64,000 nucleotides of DNA from Bailinhaonella thermotolerans (GCF_003594875.1 NZ_QZEY01000010.1:1-64000), one strand, 5' to 3'; counted from the first letter of the stretch, positions 43,305 through 52,901 are shown. The notes: generated from the letters alone by a model not told the origin. A program made the numbers and translations.

Positions 43305-44476
43305 GACGCCTCCTCCCGGTCGGTGTACGGCAGGCGGGCGCTCACGAGGAAGCCGCCGCCCGGACGGGGGCCCGCCGCGAACCGCCCGCCGTACATCATG
43401 ACCCGCTCCCGCATGCCGACGAGGCCGTGACCGCCGCCCTGTGGACGGCCGTTCGCCTGTGGAAAACCGTCGCGCGGCCGCCCGTCGTCGGCGATCTCGA
43501 CGAGGAGGTCCCGGCCGTCGCCGTACACCGTGACCCGGCACTCCGTGGCGCGGCCGTCCCCGGGGGCGGCGTGCTTGACGACGTTGGTGATCGCCTCCTG
43601 GACGATGCGGTAGACGGCGAGCGACAGCGCCTCCGGCAGGCCGTCGGGGGCGCGGACGTCCAGCTCCACCCGCACCCCGGCGGCGGCCGCGCGCTCGGCG
43701 AGCGCGGGCAGGCCGGCGAGCCCGGGGGCGGGCGCGAGACCCCCGGGCTCGCCCGCGCGGAGCACGCCGAGCATGCGGCGCATCTCCGTCAGCGCCTCCC
43801 GGCTCGTGGTCTCGATGACCCGCAGCGCGTCGTGCGCCTCCTCGGGCCGTTCGCGCAGCACGTGGTTGGCGACCCCGGCCTTGACCGCGATCAGCCCCAT
43901 GCCGTGCGTGACCACGTCGTGCAGTTCGCGGGCGATCCGCAGCCGCTCCTCGGCGACCGCGCGCGCCGCGAGCTCGGCCGCCGCCCGCTCGGCGTACAGG
44001 CGCCGCTCGCGTACGGCCCGGCCGATCGTCCAGCTCGCGCCGAGGAGCACCGCGCTGACGACGGGGCCGCCCAGCTCGGCCGCATGCCCGGCGGGAGAGC
44101 CCGCGACCACCAGGGCGAGCAGGCCGAGGCCGCAGGCCAGCGCGATCACGCGGGTGAACCCGCCGCCGCGGGGGCGCGCGGTGAGGGCCACGGTGTAGAG
44201 CGCGTAGGCCGGGGCGGCGAAGGGGGCCGGCGACCAGCCGAGGACGGCGGCGGCCAGCGCGGCGCACGTCACCCAGGCGAAGACGGGGACGGGCCAGACC
44301 CGGCGCAGCGCCACCGGCAGGCCGATCGCGGCGGACGCCGCCGCGCCGGCCCACCACGGCTGCCCGGGCGGCGCGGGCACGGGCGGGAACATCAGCAGGT
44401 ATCCGGCTGCGGCCAGGCAGTCGAGCGCGATCAGCTCCCGGCGCGTGAGCCGGCGTGCGCGCATGTCCATCCCCAT
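43301..44476 (-). CDS. NarL-type sensor histidine kinase
   Basis: A 391-residue kinase with about five N-terminal transmembrane helices and no large extracellular loop, the HisKA_3 box ERLRIARELHDVVTHGMGLI (phospho-accepting His in LHDVV), and the ATPase domain (IVQEAITNVVKHA, GLVGMRERV). It belongs to the DesK/NarX-like group common in actinomycetes and pairs with the downstream regulator. The nearby ABC-2 exporter is a likely target. Confidence 0.9.
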   Translation of the reverse strand: MGMDMRARRLTRRELIALDCLAAAGYLLMFPPVPAPPGQPWWAGAAASAAIGLPVALRRVWPVPVFAWVTCAALAAAVLGWSPAPFAAPAYALYTVALTARPRGGGFTRVIALACGLGLLALVVAGSPAGHAAELGGPVVSAVLLGASWTIGRAVRERRLYAERAAAELAARAVAEERLRIARELHDVVTHGMGLIAVKAGVANHVLRERPEEAHDALRVIETTSREALTEMRRMLGVLRAGEPGGLAPAPGLAGLPALAERAAAAGVRVELDVRAPDGLPEALSLAVYRIVQEAITNVVKHAAPGDGRATECRVTVYGDGRDLLVEIADDGRPRDGFPQANGRPQGGGHGLVGMRERVMMYGGRFAAGPRPGGGFLVSARLPYTDREEAS

Positions 44477-44627
44477 GACGGTATCCGGGGCGCCGGTGAC
44501 GCGCGTCCGAGCGGGCTATGACATCGCGTGCTCGGAGGGGACGGCGGCTTGTGCGAGCCGGCTCGCAGCGTGAAGACCCGAGTCCGCTCCGATGTGATCA
44601 GGGCCCTCGCCGCGGGACCGTGGCGGA

Positions 44628-45347
44628 ATGATCGAGGTGAGCGGACTGACCAAACGCTACGGCCCGGCCACGGCCGTGGACGACCTGTCGTTCCAGGTGA
44701 GACCCGGGCTCGTCACCGGGTTCCTGGGGCCCAACGGCGCGGGCAAGACCACGACGCTGCGGCTGATCCTGGGGCTGGAGCCGCCCTCGGCCGGGCGGGC
44801 CCTGGTCCACGGGCGGCCCTACCCCGAGCTCCGGGATCCGCTGCTGCGGGTGGGCGCCCTGCTGGACGCCGGGGCGGTGCAGGGGGACCGCTCGGCCCGC
44901 GACCATCTGCGCTGGCTGGCGGCCTCCAACGGGATCGGGCCCCGCCGCGTGGCGGAGGTGCTGGAGCTGTCCGGCCTGACGGGCGTGGCCCGCCGGAGGG
45001 TGGGCCGGTTCTCGCTGGGCATGCGGCAGCGGCTCGGCATCGCCGCCGCGCTGCTCGGCGACCCGGAGGTCCTCGTGTTCGACGAGCCGGTCAACGGCCT
45101 GGACCCCGAGGGGGTGCGGTGGATCCGCGACCTGTTGCGGGCGCGCGCGACCGAGGGGCGCACGGTGCTGGTCTCCAGCCATCTGATCAGCGAGATGGCG
45201 CTGACGGCCGACCACCTGATCGTCGTCGCCCGGGGCCGGCTCCTCGCCGACACCCCCCTCGCGGGGCTGACCGCGCGGTTCCCCACGCTGGAGGACGCCT
45301 ACCTGTCGCTCACGTCCGGCCACGTGGACTACCGGGGGGTGGCATGA
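44628..45347 (+). CDS. ABC-2 type exporter, ATP-binding protein
   Basis: A 239-residue ATPase with Walker A GPNGAGKTTTLRL (about residues 35-47), signature FSLGMRQRLGIAAALLGDPE, Walker B VLVFDEPVNGLDPEG and H-loop SSHL. The LGMRQR signature is typical of drug or lantibiotic-immunity exporters. ATG of the permease overlaps its stop. Confidence 0.9.
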   Translation: MIEVSGLTKRYGPATAVDDLSFQVRPGLVTGFLGPNGAGKTTTLRLILGLEPPSAGRALVHGRPYPELRDPLLRVGALLDAGAVQGDRSARDHLRWLAASNGIGPRRVAEVLELSGLTGVARRRVGRFSLGMRQRLGIAAALLGDPEVLVFDEPVNGLDPEGVRWIRDLLRARATEGRTVLVSSHLISEMALTADHLIVVARGRLLADTPLAGLTARFPTLEDAYLSLTSGHVDYRGVA

Positions 45348-46117
45348 GACGGGCTCTCGCGGCCGAGTGGATCAAGCTCCGCTCCGTCCGCTCGACGTAC
45401 TGGACGCTGGCGGGCGTCCCGGCCGCCGTCGTGATCGCCGCGCTGCTCGCGCTCCACGCCTCGTCCCTCTACGACGGGGCCTCCGCCGAGGCGAAGGCCA
45501 ACGCCGTGGTCTCCCCGCTGGAGACGGTCGCCGCCATGATCGCCCAGCTCTGCCTGGCCGTGCTGGGCGTGCGCTCGATCACGGCGGAGCACGCCACCGG
45601 GATGCTCCGCACCACGTTCACCGCGATGCCCCGGCGCGGCGCGGTGCTCGCCGCCAAGGCCGTGCTGATCGGGGCGACGGGACTCGTGGCGGGCCTGGCG
45701 ACGCTCTTCCCCGCCTACTTCCTCAGCCGCTGGATCGCCGGCGACCGCCCGCTGGTCTTCAACGAGTCCACCCTGTCCCAGGACCTCCCCTCGCTGCTCG
45801 CCGGGGCGTCGCTCGTGGCGCTGTTCGCCCTGGTGGGCCTGGGCCTGGGCGCGGTGCTCAGGAACGCCGCCACGGCCCTCGGCGCGATCTTCGCGCTCTG
45901 GTACGTCCTGCCCATGATCGCCCTCAACCTCCCGGCCCCCTGGGGACCTCGGCTGGGCGCGGTCATGCTCGCCAACCTCGCGTTCCAGCTCTCCGGCGAT
46001 CCGCCCTACCCCGGCGCCCTCATGCTCTCGCCCTGGATCGCCGCCGCCGCCATGTTCCTGTACGGCGCGGCGGCCCTCACCGCCGCCGCCCTGGCCCTGA
46101 CCCGCCGCGCCCCCTAA
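45344..46117 (+). CDS. ABC-2 type exporter, permease
   Basis: A 257-residue permease with six hydrophobic helices (AEWIKLRSVRSTYWTLAGVP at the N-terminus is characteristic of this subfamily; later ALVGLGLGAVLRNAATALG). Works with the preceding ATPase to export a drug or peptide. Position between two two-component systems suggests regulation by one of them. Confidence 0.88.
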   Translation: MRRALAAEWIKLRSVRSTYWTLAGVPAAVVIAALLALHASSLYDGASAEAKANAVVSPLETVAAMIAQLCLAVLGVRSITAEHATGMLRTTFTAMPRRGAVLAAKAVLIGATGLVAGLATLFPAYFLSRWIAGDRPLVFNESTLSQDLPSLLAGASLVALFALVGLGLGAVLRNAATALGAIFALWYVLPMIALNLPAPWGPRLGAVMLANLAFQLSGDPPYPGALMLSPWIAAAAMFLYGAAALTAAALALTRRAP

Positions 46118-46930
46118 GGAGATCCGCCTGACGCCATGTCCTTGACGAACAGGAGCCCGTCGGCCTCGTCGAGACCGGCGGGATCCAGGGGGATGCATCC
46201 GAACCACGAGGAGACCCGAGGGGGCCGGCCTCGTATCCCCCAGCGTGGCCGCCAGGGCCCTGGGGCCGATGAGGCGGGCGTCCTCCGGAAGCCCGTACGA
46301 CACCCCCTCGACGGTGTCGGGCGGCGGGACCCCCACGCCACGCCGCCGGATCGTGCCGAGCGCGCGCTGGGCACGAAGGCGTAGTCCTCCCCCAGGCGGG
46401 CGCTCACCAGCGCGCCCGCGCTCCACCACTCCAGGCCATCGGATCACGCTTTTTCGCCGCTGGAGGTGGGCGCTGTGGGCGTGGACCATCGCCGGGCCCC
46501 GCTCCGCGACGGCCAGGAGGTCGGCCGCCGTCATCACGTCCCGCTGGCCCATCGTCCGGCGCATGCGGCCGGGCGAGGCGTCGGCCATCCGGTAGTGGTA
46601 GCCGAGCAGGCCGATCGCGGTGCGCGCGCAGAGGCGGGCGCGGTCCCGGTCGTCCGGCGCGGACGTCGCGATGAGGTGCGGCGCCTGCGCGTCGAGCAGC
46701 GCGGCCAGGTCGTCGGCCGGCAGCCGGAGCTCCCCCGCCTCCGCGGAGCGCCCCACGGACCGGGACGGGTCCAGCATCGCGGCGGGCTCGGGCCACCGCT
46801 CGTCGGGGCCGAGCAGGCGGTCGAGCCGCTCGGCGGTGCAGGGCAGCAGGTCCGGGTCCAGCCGGGCCGCGAGGTAGCCGTGCAGCGCGAGGAGGGCCCG
46901 CCGGGGGCTCGCCGCGCCCATGGGCTCCAC
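46117..46930 (-). pseudogene. Degraded erythromycin-esterase-family gene
   Basis: Pieces of an erythromycin-esterase-like protein appear in order but in alternating frames. Frame one holds 46930 to about 46410 (LIATSAPDDRDRARLCARTA, MADASPGRMRRTMGQRDVMT, LLAVAERGPAMVHAHSAHLQ). A second frame near 46407-46350 holds SARLGEDYAFVPS. Frame one resumes at about 46350-46210 (VPPPDTVEGVSYGLPEDARL), and the second frame again at about 46215-46117 (WFGCIPLDPAGLDEADGLLF). At least three frameshifts are needed. The N-terminal region with the catalytic His and Glu residues is missing. Confidence 0.82.
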
Positions 46931-47009
46931 ATATCGTTGATGTACCTGTTGAGACTTCTCCGCGATTCACCCTGTGCTCAGGGCCGAAAGCCTCAAAGCC
47001 GGGTGGACG

Positions 47010-47672
47010 TCAAGGGGTGCCGGGTTGGATGAGGCCGGACTCGTAGGCGGCGATGACGGCCTGCACCCGATCGCGGAGGCCGAGCTTGGTGAGCACGTTG
47101 CTGACGTGGGTCTTCACCGTGTGCTCACTGACGACCAGGGACTGGGCGATCTCGGCGTTGGTCAGGCCCCGGGCCATGAGCTGGAGGGTCTCGCGTTCGC
47201 GGGCGGTGAGGGCGTCCAGGGCGTCGGTCTTGAGGGGCGCGGCGGCGGCGGGCCGGGCCGTCACCTCGGCGATGAGCCGGCGGGTGACCGACGGGGCCAG
47301 GAGGGAGTCGCCCGCGGTCACCACGCGGACGGCGTGGACGAGGTCGTCGCGGCGGACGTCCTTCAGGAGGAAGCCGCTCGCGCCCGCCCGCAGGGTGTCG
47401 AAGACGTAGTCGTCGTGGTCGAACGTGGTCAGCATGATCACTCGGGTCTCGGTGGAGGCGCAGACGATCTTGGCGGCCTCGATGCCGTCCATCACCGGCA
47501 TGCGCACGTCCAGCAGGAGCACGTCCGGCGCGTGCGCGCGGACCGCCCGCACCGCCTCGGCGCCGTCGCCGGCCTCGGCCACGACCTCGATGTCCGGCTG
47601 CGCGTCCAGGATCATGCTGAAGCCGCCGCGCACCAGTTCCTGGTCGTCCGCGACCACCACCCGGATCGTCAC
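47010..47672 (-). CDS. NarL/FixJ-type response regulator
   Basis: A 220-residue regulator with receiver Asp in DVLLLDVRMPVMDG, Lys in FLLKDVRR, and the LuxR HTH (LTARERETLQLMARGLTNAE, VSEHTVKTHVSNVLTKLGL). It lies 134 bases downstream of its cognate kinase on the same strand. It directly follows the esterase remnant's missing N-terminal side, so an ancient deletion may have ended nearby. Confidence 0.9.
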   Translation of the reverse strand: MTIRVVVADDQELVRGGFSMILDAQPDIEVVAEAGDGAEAVRAVRAHAPDVLLLDVRMPVMDGIEAAKIVCASTETRVIMLTTFDHDDYVFDTLRAGASGFLLKDVRRDDLVHAVRVVTAGDSLLAPSVTRRLIAEVTARPAAAAPLKTDALDALTARERETLQLMARGLTNAEIAQSLVVSEHTVKTHVSNVLTKLGLRDRVQAVIAAYESGLIQPGTP

Positions 47673-47805
47673 CCTGCCACCTCCGAAATCGCCGGCTCAC
47701 GCCGTACCTTGACCATCATGGGCCGTACGGCGCCTTCGCCGCGCCCGCCGGCCACGCCGCACGCCCCCGGCCCGCCGCACGTCCCGGGCCCGCCGTACGT
47801 CCCGG

Positions 47806-48981
47806 TCATGCGGTCACCGGGACGGAGAGCGGGAGCCGTACCGACACCTGGAAGCCGGGCGTGCCGGCGCGGGGACCGGCGCTGGCCGAGCCCCCGGTCG
47901 CGGCGGCGCGCTCGCGGATCCCGATGAGCCCGTTGCCGCCGGACCAGGCCGCGCCCCGGGCCGCCCGGCCGCGCCCGTCGTCGGTCACGGTGAGGAGCAG
48001 GTCGGCGTCCTGCCAGATCAGGCGGATGTCGGCGCGGGTGGCCGCCGCGTGCTTGACGACGTTGGTGAGCGCCTCCTGCACGATGCGGTACGCCGCGATC
48101 TCGACCTCGGGCGGCACCGGGCGGGGGTCCCCCTCCTGGTGGAGCTCCACCGCCAGGCCGCTGCGGCTCACCTCCTCCGCCAGTTCGGGGAGACGGGCCA
48201 GCGTGGGCTGCGGCGAGCGCGCCCCCTCGCCCTCCTTCAGCACCCCGAGCATGCGGCGGAGCTGCGCCATCGCGTCCCGTCCGGCCTTGGCGATGGCGTC
48301 GAAGGCGGCCTCCGCCCGGTCCGGCGCGCTCCGCACCACCACCGGCCCCGCCTCGGCCTGCACCACCATCAGGCTCACCGCGTGGGCGAGCACGTCGTGC
48401 ATGTCCCGCGCGATCCGCGCCCGCTCCTCGGCGGCGGCCCGCTCGGCCTCCAGTTCCCGCTCGCGCTCCAGCCGCAGCGCCCGGTCCTCCAGCGCGGCCG
48501 CGTGCTCCAGTCGCATCGCGGTGACCCGCCCCATGGCGTACGCCGTCACGTAGAGCACGACGCCCCGCATGGCGGTGTCGAACGACCCCACGAGCAGCAG
48601 CCCGCCGACGATGTTCCCCACCAGCCCGACCCACCGCACCCACTTCGCCGACCGCGCGGCCATGGTGTACGTCAGGACGAGCGAGGCGTACCAGATCGGC
48701 TGGCTGGGCAGCGGCCCCCACAGGTCGTAGGAGGCCAGCACCAGCGAACACGCGATCAGGCAGATCAGCGGGGCCCGCCGCCGCCACAGGATCGGCACGA
48801 CCGACAGCGCCACGACGAGGTACCCCTGCCAGGCGTAGACCTCGGCGCGCTCGTCGCCGTCCCGCACGAACGGCGCGAGCTGCGCCCCCAGCACCACCAG
48901 CGCCAGCAACGCGTCCTGCACCAAGGGCGGCACCGCCTTGACTCGCCGCGACACCCCGGAGACAACCGACAAAGCGGACAC
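47806..48981 (-). CDS. NarL-type sensor histidine kinase
   Basis: A 391-residue kinase with five or six N-terminal transmembrane helices, a coiled region of Glu/Arg (LEDRALRLERERELEAERAA), HisKA_3 box ARIARDMHDVLAHAVSLMVV, and the ATPase domain (IVQEALTNVVKHA, NGLIGIRERA). GTG at 48981, with AGGGG six bases upstream, is the best start; a longer reading adds low-complexity sequence. It signals to the response regulator downstream. Confidence 0.88.
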   Translation of the reverse strand: MSALSVVSGVSRRVKAVPPLVQDALLALVVLGAQLAPFVRDGDERAEVYAWQGYLVVALSVVPILWRRRAPLICLIACSLVLASYDLWGPLPSQPIWYASLVLTYTMAARSAKWVRWVGLVGNIVGGLLLVGSFDTAMRGVVLYVTAYAMGRVTAMRLEHAAALEDRALRLERERELEAERAAAEERARIARDMHDVLAHAVSLMVVQAEAGPVVVRSAPDRAEAAFDAIAKAGRDAMAQLRRMLGVLKEGEGARSPQPTLARLPELAEEVSRSGLAVELHQEGDPRPVPPEVEIAAYRIVQEALTNVVKHAAATRADIRLIWQDADLLLTVTDDGRGRAARGAAWSGGNGLIGIRERAAATGGSASAGPRAGTPGFQVSVRLPLSVPVTA

Positions 48982-49165
48982 ATCAGCCCCTAACTCCACC
49001 ACGCCATAGTGCCGGTCCCCGGCCACTGCCCCGACCACCCCACCCCCGGAATCCTCCCCTCCGCCCCCCACCCCCCGGATCACCACCGCGAGCGGTCTTC
49101 CCCCTCCCCCCAGAGAACTAGCCGCCCACCCCAGCCCCAGCCCCCTCCCCACCCCCAACCCCGGC

Positions 49166-49250
49166 CCGTGATCTTGCGATTCCGCCCCGACGCCGACACC
49201 ACCCGAAGCCTCGACAGATGGGGGGCGGGGGCGGAATTGCAAGATCACGG
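49166..49250. repeat. 23-bp inverted repeat with 39-base loop
   Basis: Arms at 49166-49188 and 49228-49250 match at 22 of 23 positions (CCGTGATCTTGC at the outer end). Its size and near-perfect pairing exceed a normal terminator, and it lies about 185 bases upstream of the kinase start. Possibly a mobile palindromic element. Confidence 0.8.
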
Positions 49251-49275
49251 AAGAAGGGGGGAACCCCGCCCGAAA

Positions 49276-49866
49276 GGGTCACACCGCACACGGCAGGAGG
49301 CACGCCATCCCAGGCGCCACGCCGCAACGCGGCGCCGACGGCGCGACGGGGCGGGACGCGGCGGGGCGGGGCGGGGCGGGGCGACACAGGGTGACACGGC
49401 GCACGGGCGGCACAGGCGACCCGGCGCGGGGGCGACGCGGGAATGGCGCGCGAGGAGTACCGCGTGGCGGACGGCACGGGGCAACGCGGGGCGGCGCGGG
49501 GCGGACGGCGCGGGGGCGCGGGAACTGCCGCGCGAGGGGTACCGCATGGCGGACGGCACGGGGCGAGGTGGCGGGGTGGAGCTTGGGGTGCGGCACCGCG
49601 GGCGTACGGCGGGTGCGGGGGCCAGGGCAGCGGCGCGGCGCGAAACGGCGCGGGGTGGGGCGGCGCGGAGCGGACGGCGCGGGGGCGCGGGAACTGGCGC
49701 GCGAGGGGTACCGCGTGGCGGACGGCACGGGGTGGGGTGGCGTGGTGGGGCTTGGGTGCGGGCCGCGGGCTCACGGGGGCGTGGGGGCGGCATGGGGCGG
49801 GGGGCGTTGGGGGCGGTGGGGGTTTGGGAGGGGTGGGGGGTGGGGGGTGGTGGCAGACTCGGGGGT
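49276..49866. repeat. Low-complexity G-rich region with copies of a downstream gene segment
   Basis: About 590 bases of GGCGCGG-type sequence. Three copies of a unit containing GCGAGGGGTACCGCGTGGCG lie near 49444-49480, 49520-49560 and 49685-49735 (spacings 82 and 169). A fourth, the likely source, is inside the downstream gene at 50199-50240. Long open frames here are artefacts of low complexity; I find no supported gene. The last 60 bases hold the ribosome site of the next gene. Confidence 0.7.
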
Positions 49867-50448
49867 ATGCCGGATGCTTCGGTTTGGGTGGCGGTGGTCA
49901 CGGGGGCCAGTGGGGCCCTGGGGGCGTTGGGGACGGTGGCGCTGACCAACAGGGCCGCGGAGCGGCGGGAGCGGTGGCAGATGGCGGAGACGCGGGCCGA
50001 GGCTCGGCGGCAGGCGGCGGAGCAGGCGTTCGGGGATCTGCTGGGGGCGGCCGAGCGGCTGCGGCTGGAGGTCGACATCTCGGTCAAGCGGCCGTGGGAG
50101 GACGTGTTCCCACGGCTCACCGCGGTTCAGGAGGGGGCGGCGGCGCTGGGGGACGCGGCGACGCGGGTGGCGGTGCTGCTGCCGGGGCGGGCCGGGCAGG
50201 CGGCGCGGGAACTGGCGCGCGAGGGGTACCGCGTGGCGAGCGCGGTCGTGGCCTCGGCCCAGGAGGGCAGCGGGCAGATCAGGAACGTCGCGGGGTTCGA
50301 GGCGTACGACCGGTGCCGCGAGGGGGTGTACGCCGTGGTCGAGGAGGAGCGGGGCGTGCTGGAGCTCTCAGCGGCCGACAAGACGCAGCGCCGCTTCGCG
50401 CTGGTGCGGCGCAAGGGGCGGGTCGGTCGCCGCGAGGGCACGGCGTAG
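49867..50448 (+). CDS. Hypothetical helical protein with N-terminal membrane helix
   Basis: A 193-residue protein: an N-terminal hydrophobic helix (residues 5-27, VWVAVVTGASGALGALGTVA), then a long Arg/Glu/Ala-rich helical, probably coiled-coil region (RAAERRERWQMAETRAEARR) and further helices. This layout occurs in many small actinomycete proteins of unknown role. It is convergent with the nSTAND gene and overlaps its 3' end by 81 bases. Confidence 0.68.
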   Translation: MPDASVWVAVVTGASGALGALGTVALTNRAAERRERWQMAETRAEARRQAAEQAFGDLLGAAERLRLEVDISVKRPWEDVFPRLTAVQEGAAALGDAATRVAVLLPGRAGQAARELAREGYRVASAVVASAQEGSGQIRNVAGFEAYDRCREGVYAVVEEERGVLELSAADKTQRRFALVRRKGRVGRREGTA

Positions 50449-52608
50449 CAGGTCGGCCGCCCGGCCCCAGGTCGCGCCGGTCCCTCCGGAACCACCCCGG
50501 AAATCGGGACCACCCCCGGAATCGGAACCGCCACCGGCGCGATCGCCCGGACCGCCCGAAGCCCCCGAAGCTTCAGGGCCGCCCGTAGTCCCCGGACCAC
50601 CCATAGTCCCGGGACCGGATTCGGGGCGGGCTGAATCCGGGCGGGCTGGATCCGGGCCGTCCGGTCCCGCGCCGCGCTTGACCGGATCGCCCGCGACCTG
50701 GACGGCCGAGACCGTGGGGTCCCCGGCGGCCTGGGCGAGGATGGTCTCCGCGCGGGCGGCGTAGTAGAGGACGGGCGCGCTGTCCGGGGCGTCCGCCAGC
50801 GCGGCGGCGGCCTCGCGGGCGGCCGCCGCGTGATCGCCGGACCCGGCCAGCGCCAGGGCCCGGGCCGCACGCGTCTCCGGGGACGGATGGCGGCTCACCC
50901 GGTCGAGGTCGCGCAGGGCCTCCCTGGCGCGGCCCAGGTCGGCGAGGAGCTCGCCGCGGGCGCGCAGCGCGTCGGGGGCGTTCGGGTCGCGGGACAGCAC
51001 CTCCGTGAGCACCGCCCGCGCCGCCTCGAAGTGGCCGAGCTGCCAGAGCGTGCGCCCCAGCTCCACCTGCAACGACAGGTCGCCGGGCACCCGGTCCACC
51101 GCCGAGCGCACGCCGTTCAGCGCCTCGGCCGACCGGCCCTGGAACAGCAGCGTGCGGCCGACCGCCGTCAGCGACCGCGCCACCGCCGGAGTGTCCTGCA
51201 CCGCCTCGAAGAGCCGCGCCGACGCCCGGTAGTGCTCCTCGGCCCGCCCCGGCTCCCGCCTGGCGTGCGCGAGGTTCCCCAGGAACGCCTCGGCCCTGGC
51301 CCGGAACCGCAGGTCGCCGTCGTCGCTCAGCCGCAGCGCCTCGTGCCCGTGGCGTTCGGCCATGGCCAGCTCGCCCCGCGACAACGCCAGCGCCGCCGTC
51401 TCCAGGCGCTGCTCCGGGTCCGGCTCCGGCTCCGACACCGGCCGTATCCCGGCCCGCTGCAGCGCCACCGCCAGCCGGTCGTGCTGCAGCCCGACCCGCG
51501 CCGCGGTCCCGCCCTCCGCGCCCGGGCCGTCCGCCCCGGTGCGCACGGCGACCCGCAGGACGTGCAGGCGTTCCAGCTCACGGCGTACGCCGACCGGCAT
51601 GCCCGTCAGGGCGCGCGCGCCCGCGGGCAGGTCGGCCGTGCGCCCGGCCTCGCCGGCGAACGTGCTCTCCAGCCAGGCCGCCAGCCGGCCCGGCGGGATC
51701 TCGTGGGCGGCGGCCACCTCGGCGACGGCGGCGGCGGCGAACGACGCCAGCGACCGGTCCACGTCGAGGTGGCGGCTCACGACGTCGGCGGTGATGTCCT
51801 CGACGTCCTCCGGCAGCGCCTCCCACAGGTCGGCGCAGATGATCTGGAGCAGCGCGGGCTCCACGGTCTCCCCCGGCGCGGCGAGGTCGGCGACCAGCTT
51901 CTCGGCCGCCGAGTCCTCGAACCACCGCCCGGTGCCCTCCACCGGCCGGACCACGGCCTCCCGGGCCGCCGCGAGCCCGAAGGGGCGTACGGCGAAGCGC
52001 TCGCGCCGCCCGAGCACCCGCTCGAACTCCCCGGCGAACTCGTCGCGGACCGAGATCAGCAGCCGCACCTGCGGCAGCTCGGCGGCGACCTCGGCGAGCT
52101 GGGTCAGCAGGTCCTCGCGGTCGCTCTCGCGGCCGTGCGGCCGGTCGAAGAGCTGCTCGGCCTGGTCCACCGCGGCGAGCACGGGAAACGGCCGGCCCGC
52201 CTCGGCCACGCGGCGCACCCGGCGGCGCAGGTAGTCGGGCAGGGTCAGCCCGGCGAGGCGGGCGACCGGCTCCTGCGGCGCCCACGAGGACAGCAGCGCC
52301 AGGACGTAGGGGTTGTGCGGCGGCAGCGCGGCGGTGGGAAACGTGAACCCGCTGACCAGCCGCCCGACCGGGAGCATCTCGGCGCGGCGGGCTCCGACGC
52401 GGGCGCGGGCCCCGGCGCGGAGCAGGGAGGTGCGCCCGGCCCCGGACGGACCGTGCAGGATCAGCAGCGGGGCGGCGAGCATGCGCTCGGCGAGCGCCTC
52501 GGCCTCCTCCGTCCTCCCGAAGAAGCGGTCCGACTCGTCGTCGCGAAAGGGCCGCGCGCCGACGTAGGGACGGCGATCGATCGCGTTGGCCATCGCGCTG
52601 ACGGTCAT
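50368..52608 (-). CDS. nSTAND-type ATPase with TPR domain
   Basis: A 746-residue protein. PYVGARPFRDDESDRFFGRT leads into a STAND NTPase: P-loop GPSGAGRTS at residues 53-61, where Arg replaces the usual Lys, and Walker B VLAAVDQAEQLFD at about 144-156. From about 425 a series of TPR-like helical pairs follows (ALSRGELAMAERHGHEALRL, FLGNLAHARREPGRAEEHYR), then a Gly/Pro-rich low-complexity stretch. STAND proteins act as switches in signalling or defence. It lies downstream of the FxsA precursor gene on the same strand. The start could also be the Met at codon 6. Confidence 0.82.
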   Translation of the reverse strand: MTVSAMANAIDRRPYVGARPFRDDESDRFFGRTEEAEALAERMLAAPLLILHGPSGAGRTSLLRAGARARVGARRAEMLPVGRLVSGFTFPTAALPPHNPYVLALLSSWAPQEPVARLAGLTLPDYLRRRVRRVAEAGRPFPVLAAVDQAEQLFDRPHGRESDREDLLTQLAEVAAELPQVRLLISVRDEFAGEFERVLGRRERFAVRPFGLAAAREAVVRPVEGTGRWFEDSAAEKLVADLAAPGETVEPALLQIICADLWEALPEDVEDITADVVSRHLDVDRSLASFAAAAVAEVAAAHEIPPGRLAAWLESTFAGEAGRTADLPAGARALTGMPVGVRRELERLHVLRVAVRTGADGPGAEGGTAARVGLQHDRLAVALQRAGIRPVSEPEPDPEQRLETAALALSRGELAMAERHGHEALRLSDDGDLRFRARAEAFLGNLAHARREPGRAEEHYRASARLFEAVQDTPAVARSLTAVGRTLLFQGRSAEALNGVRSAVDRVPGDLSLQVELGRTLWQLGHFEAARAVLTEVLSRDPNAPDALRARGELLADLGRAREALRDLDRVSRHPSPETRAARALALAGSGDHAAAAREAAAALADAPDSAPVLYYAARAETILAQAAGDPTVSAVQVAGDPVKRGAGPDGPDPARPDSARPESGPGTMGGPGTTGGPEASGASGGPGDRAGGGSDSGGGPDFRGGSGGTGATWGRAADLLRRALAATDPPLAPHQREAALRLVGR

Positions 52609-52804
52609 GGCAGCGAACCCACCCCAGGTCGCGGCATCATGCGGACGCCGATACGGACAACGCCGCCGGGGACGACGCGGTGGTCCCGGCGGCCGACGAT
52701 TGCTAACCGTAGCGGCGGGAGACGTCCGCTCGCCATTCGGGCTCTTTTCCGGATCCGCGCTGTGAGAGAGCGGACACGAAACCGAACCACAACAGAAGTG
52801 GACA

Positions 52805-52850
52805 ATGCGACATCCGGGGGCGCTTTTTCGCTCCCGCCCTGGTGTCGCAT
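52805..52850 (-). terminator. Hairpin between fxsA and the nSTAND gene
   Basis: ATGCGACA (52805-52812) pairs with TGTCGCAT (52843-52850), with inner GGGCG/CGCTCCC pairing around CTTTTT. It lies after the fxsA stop on the coding strand and could stop or attenuate transcription into the nSTAND gene. Confidence 0.5.
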
Positions 52851-52901
52851 GTCATCGCCTTACGTAGACGGCCGCCAACTCTCGGTACCCGGAAATATTC
52901 C

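Noticed and set aside
49009-50448. Long open frames through 49000-49866 on both strands
   Set aside because: Low-complexity GC sequence without stops; only the part from the ATG at 49867 has a ribosome site and protein-like composition.
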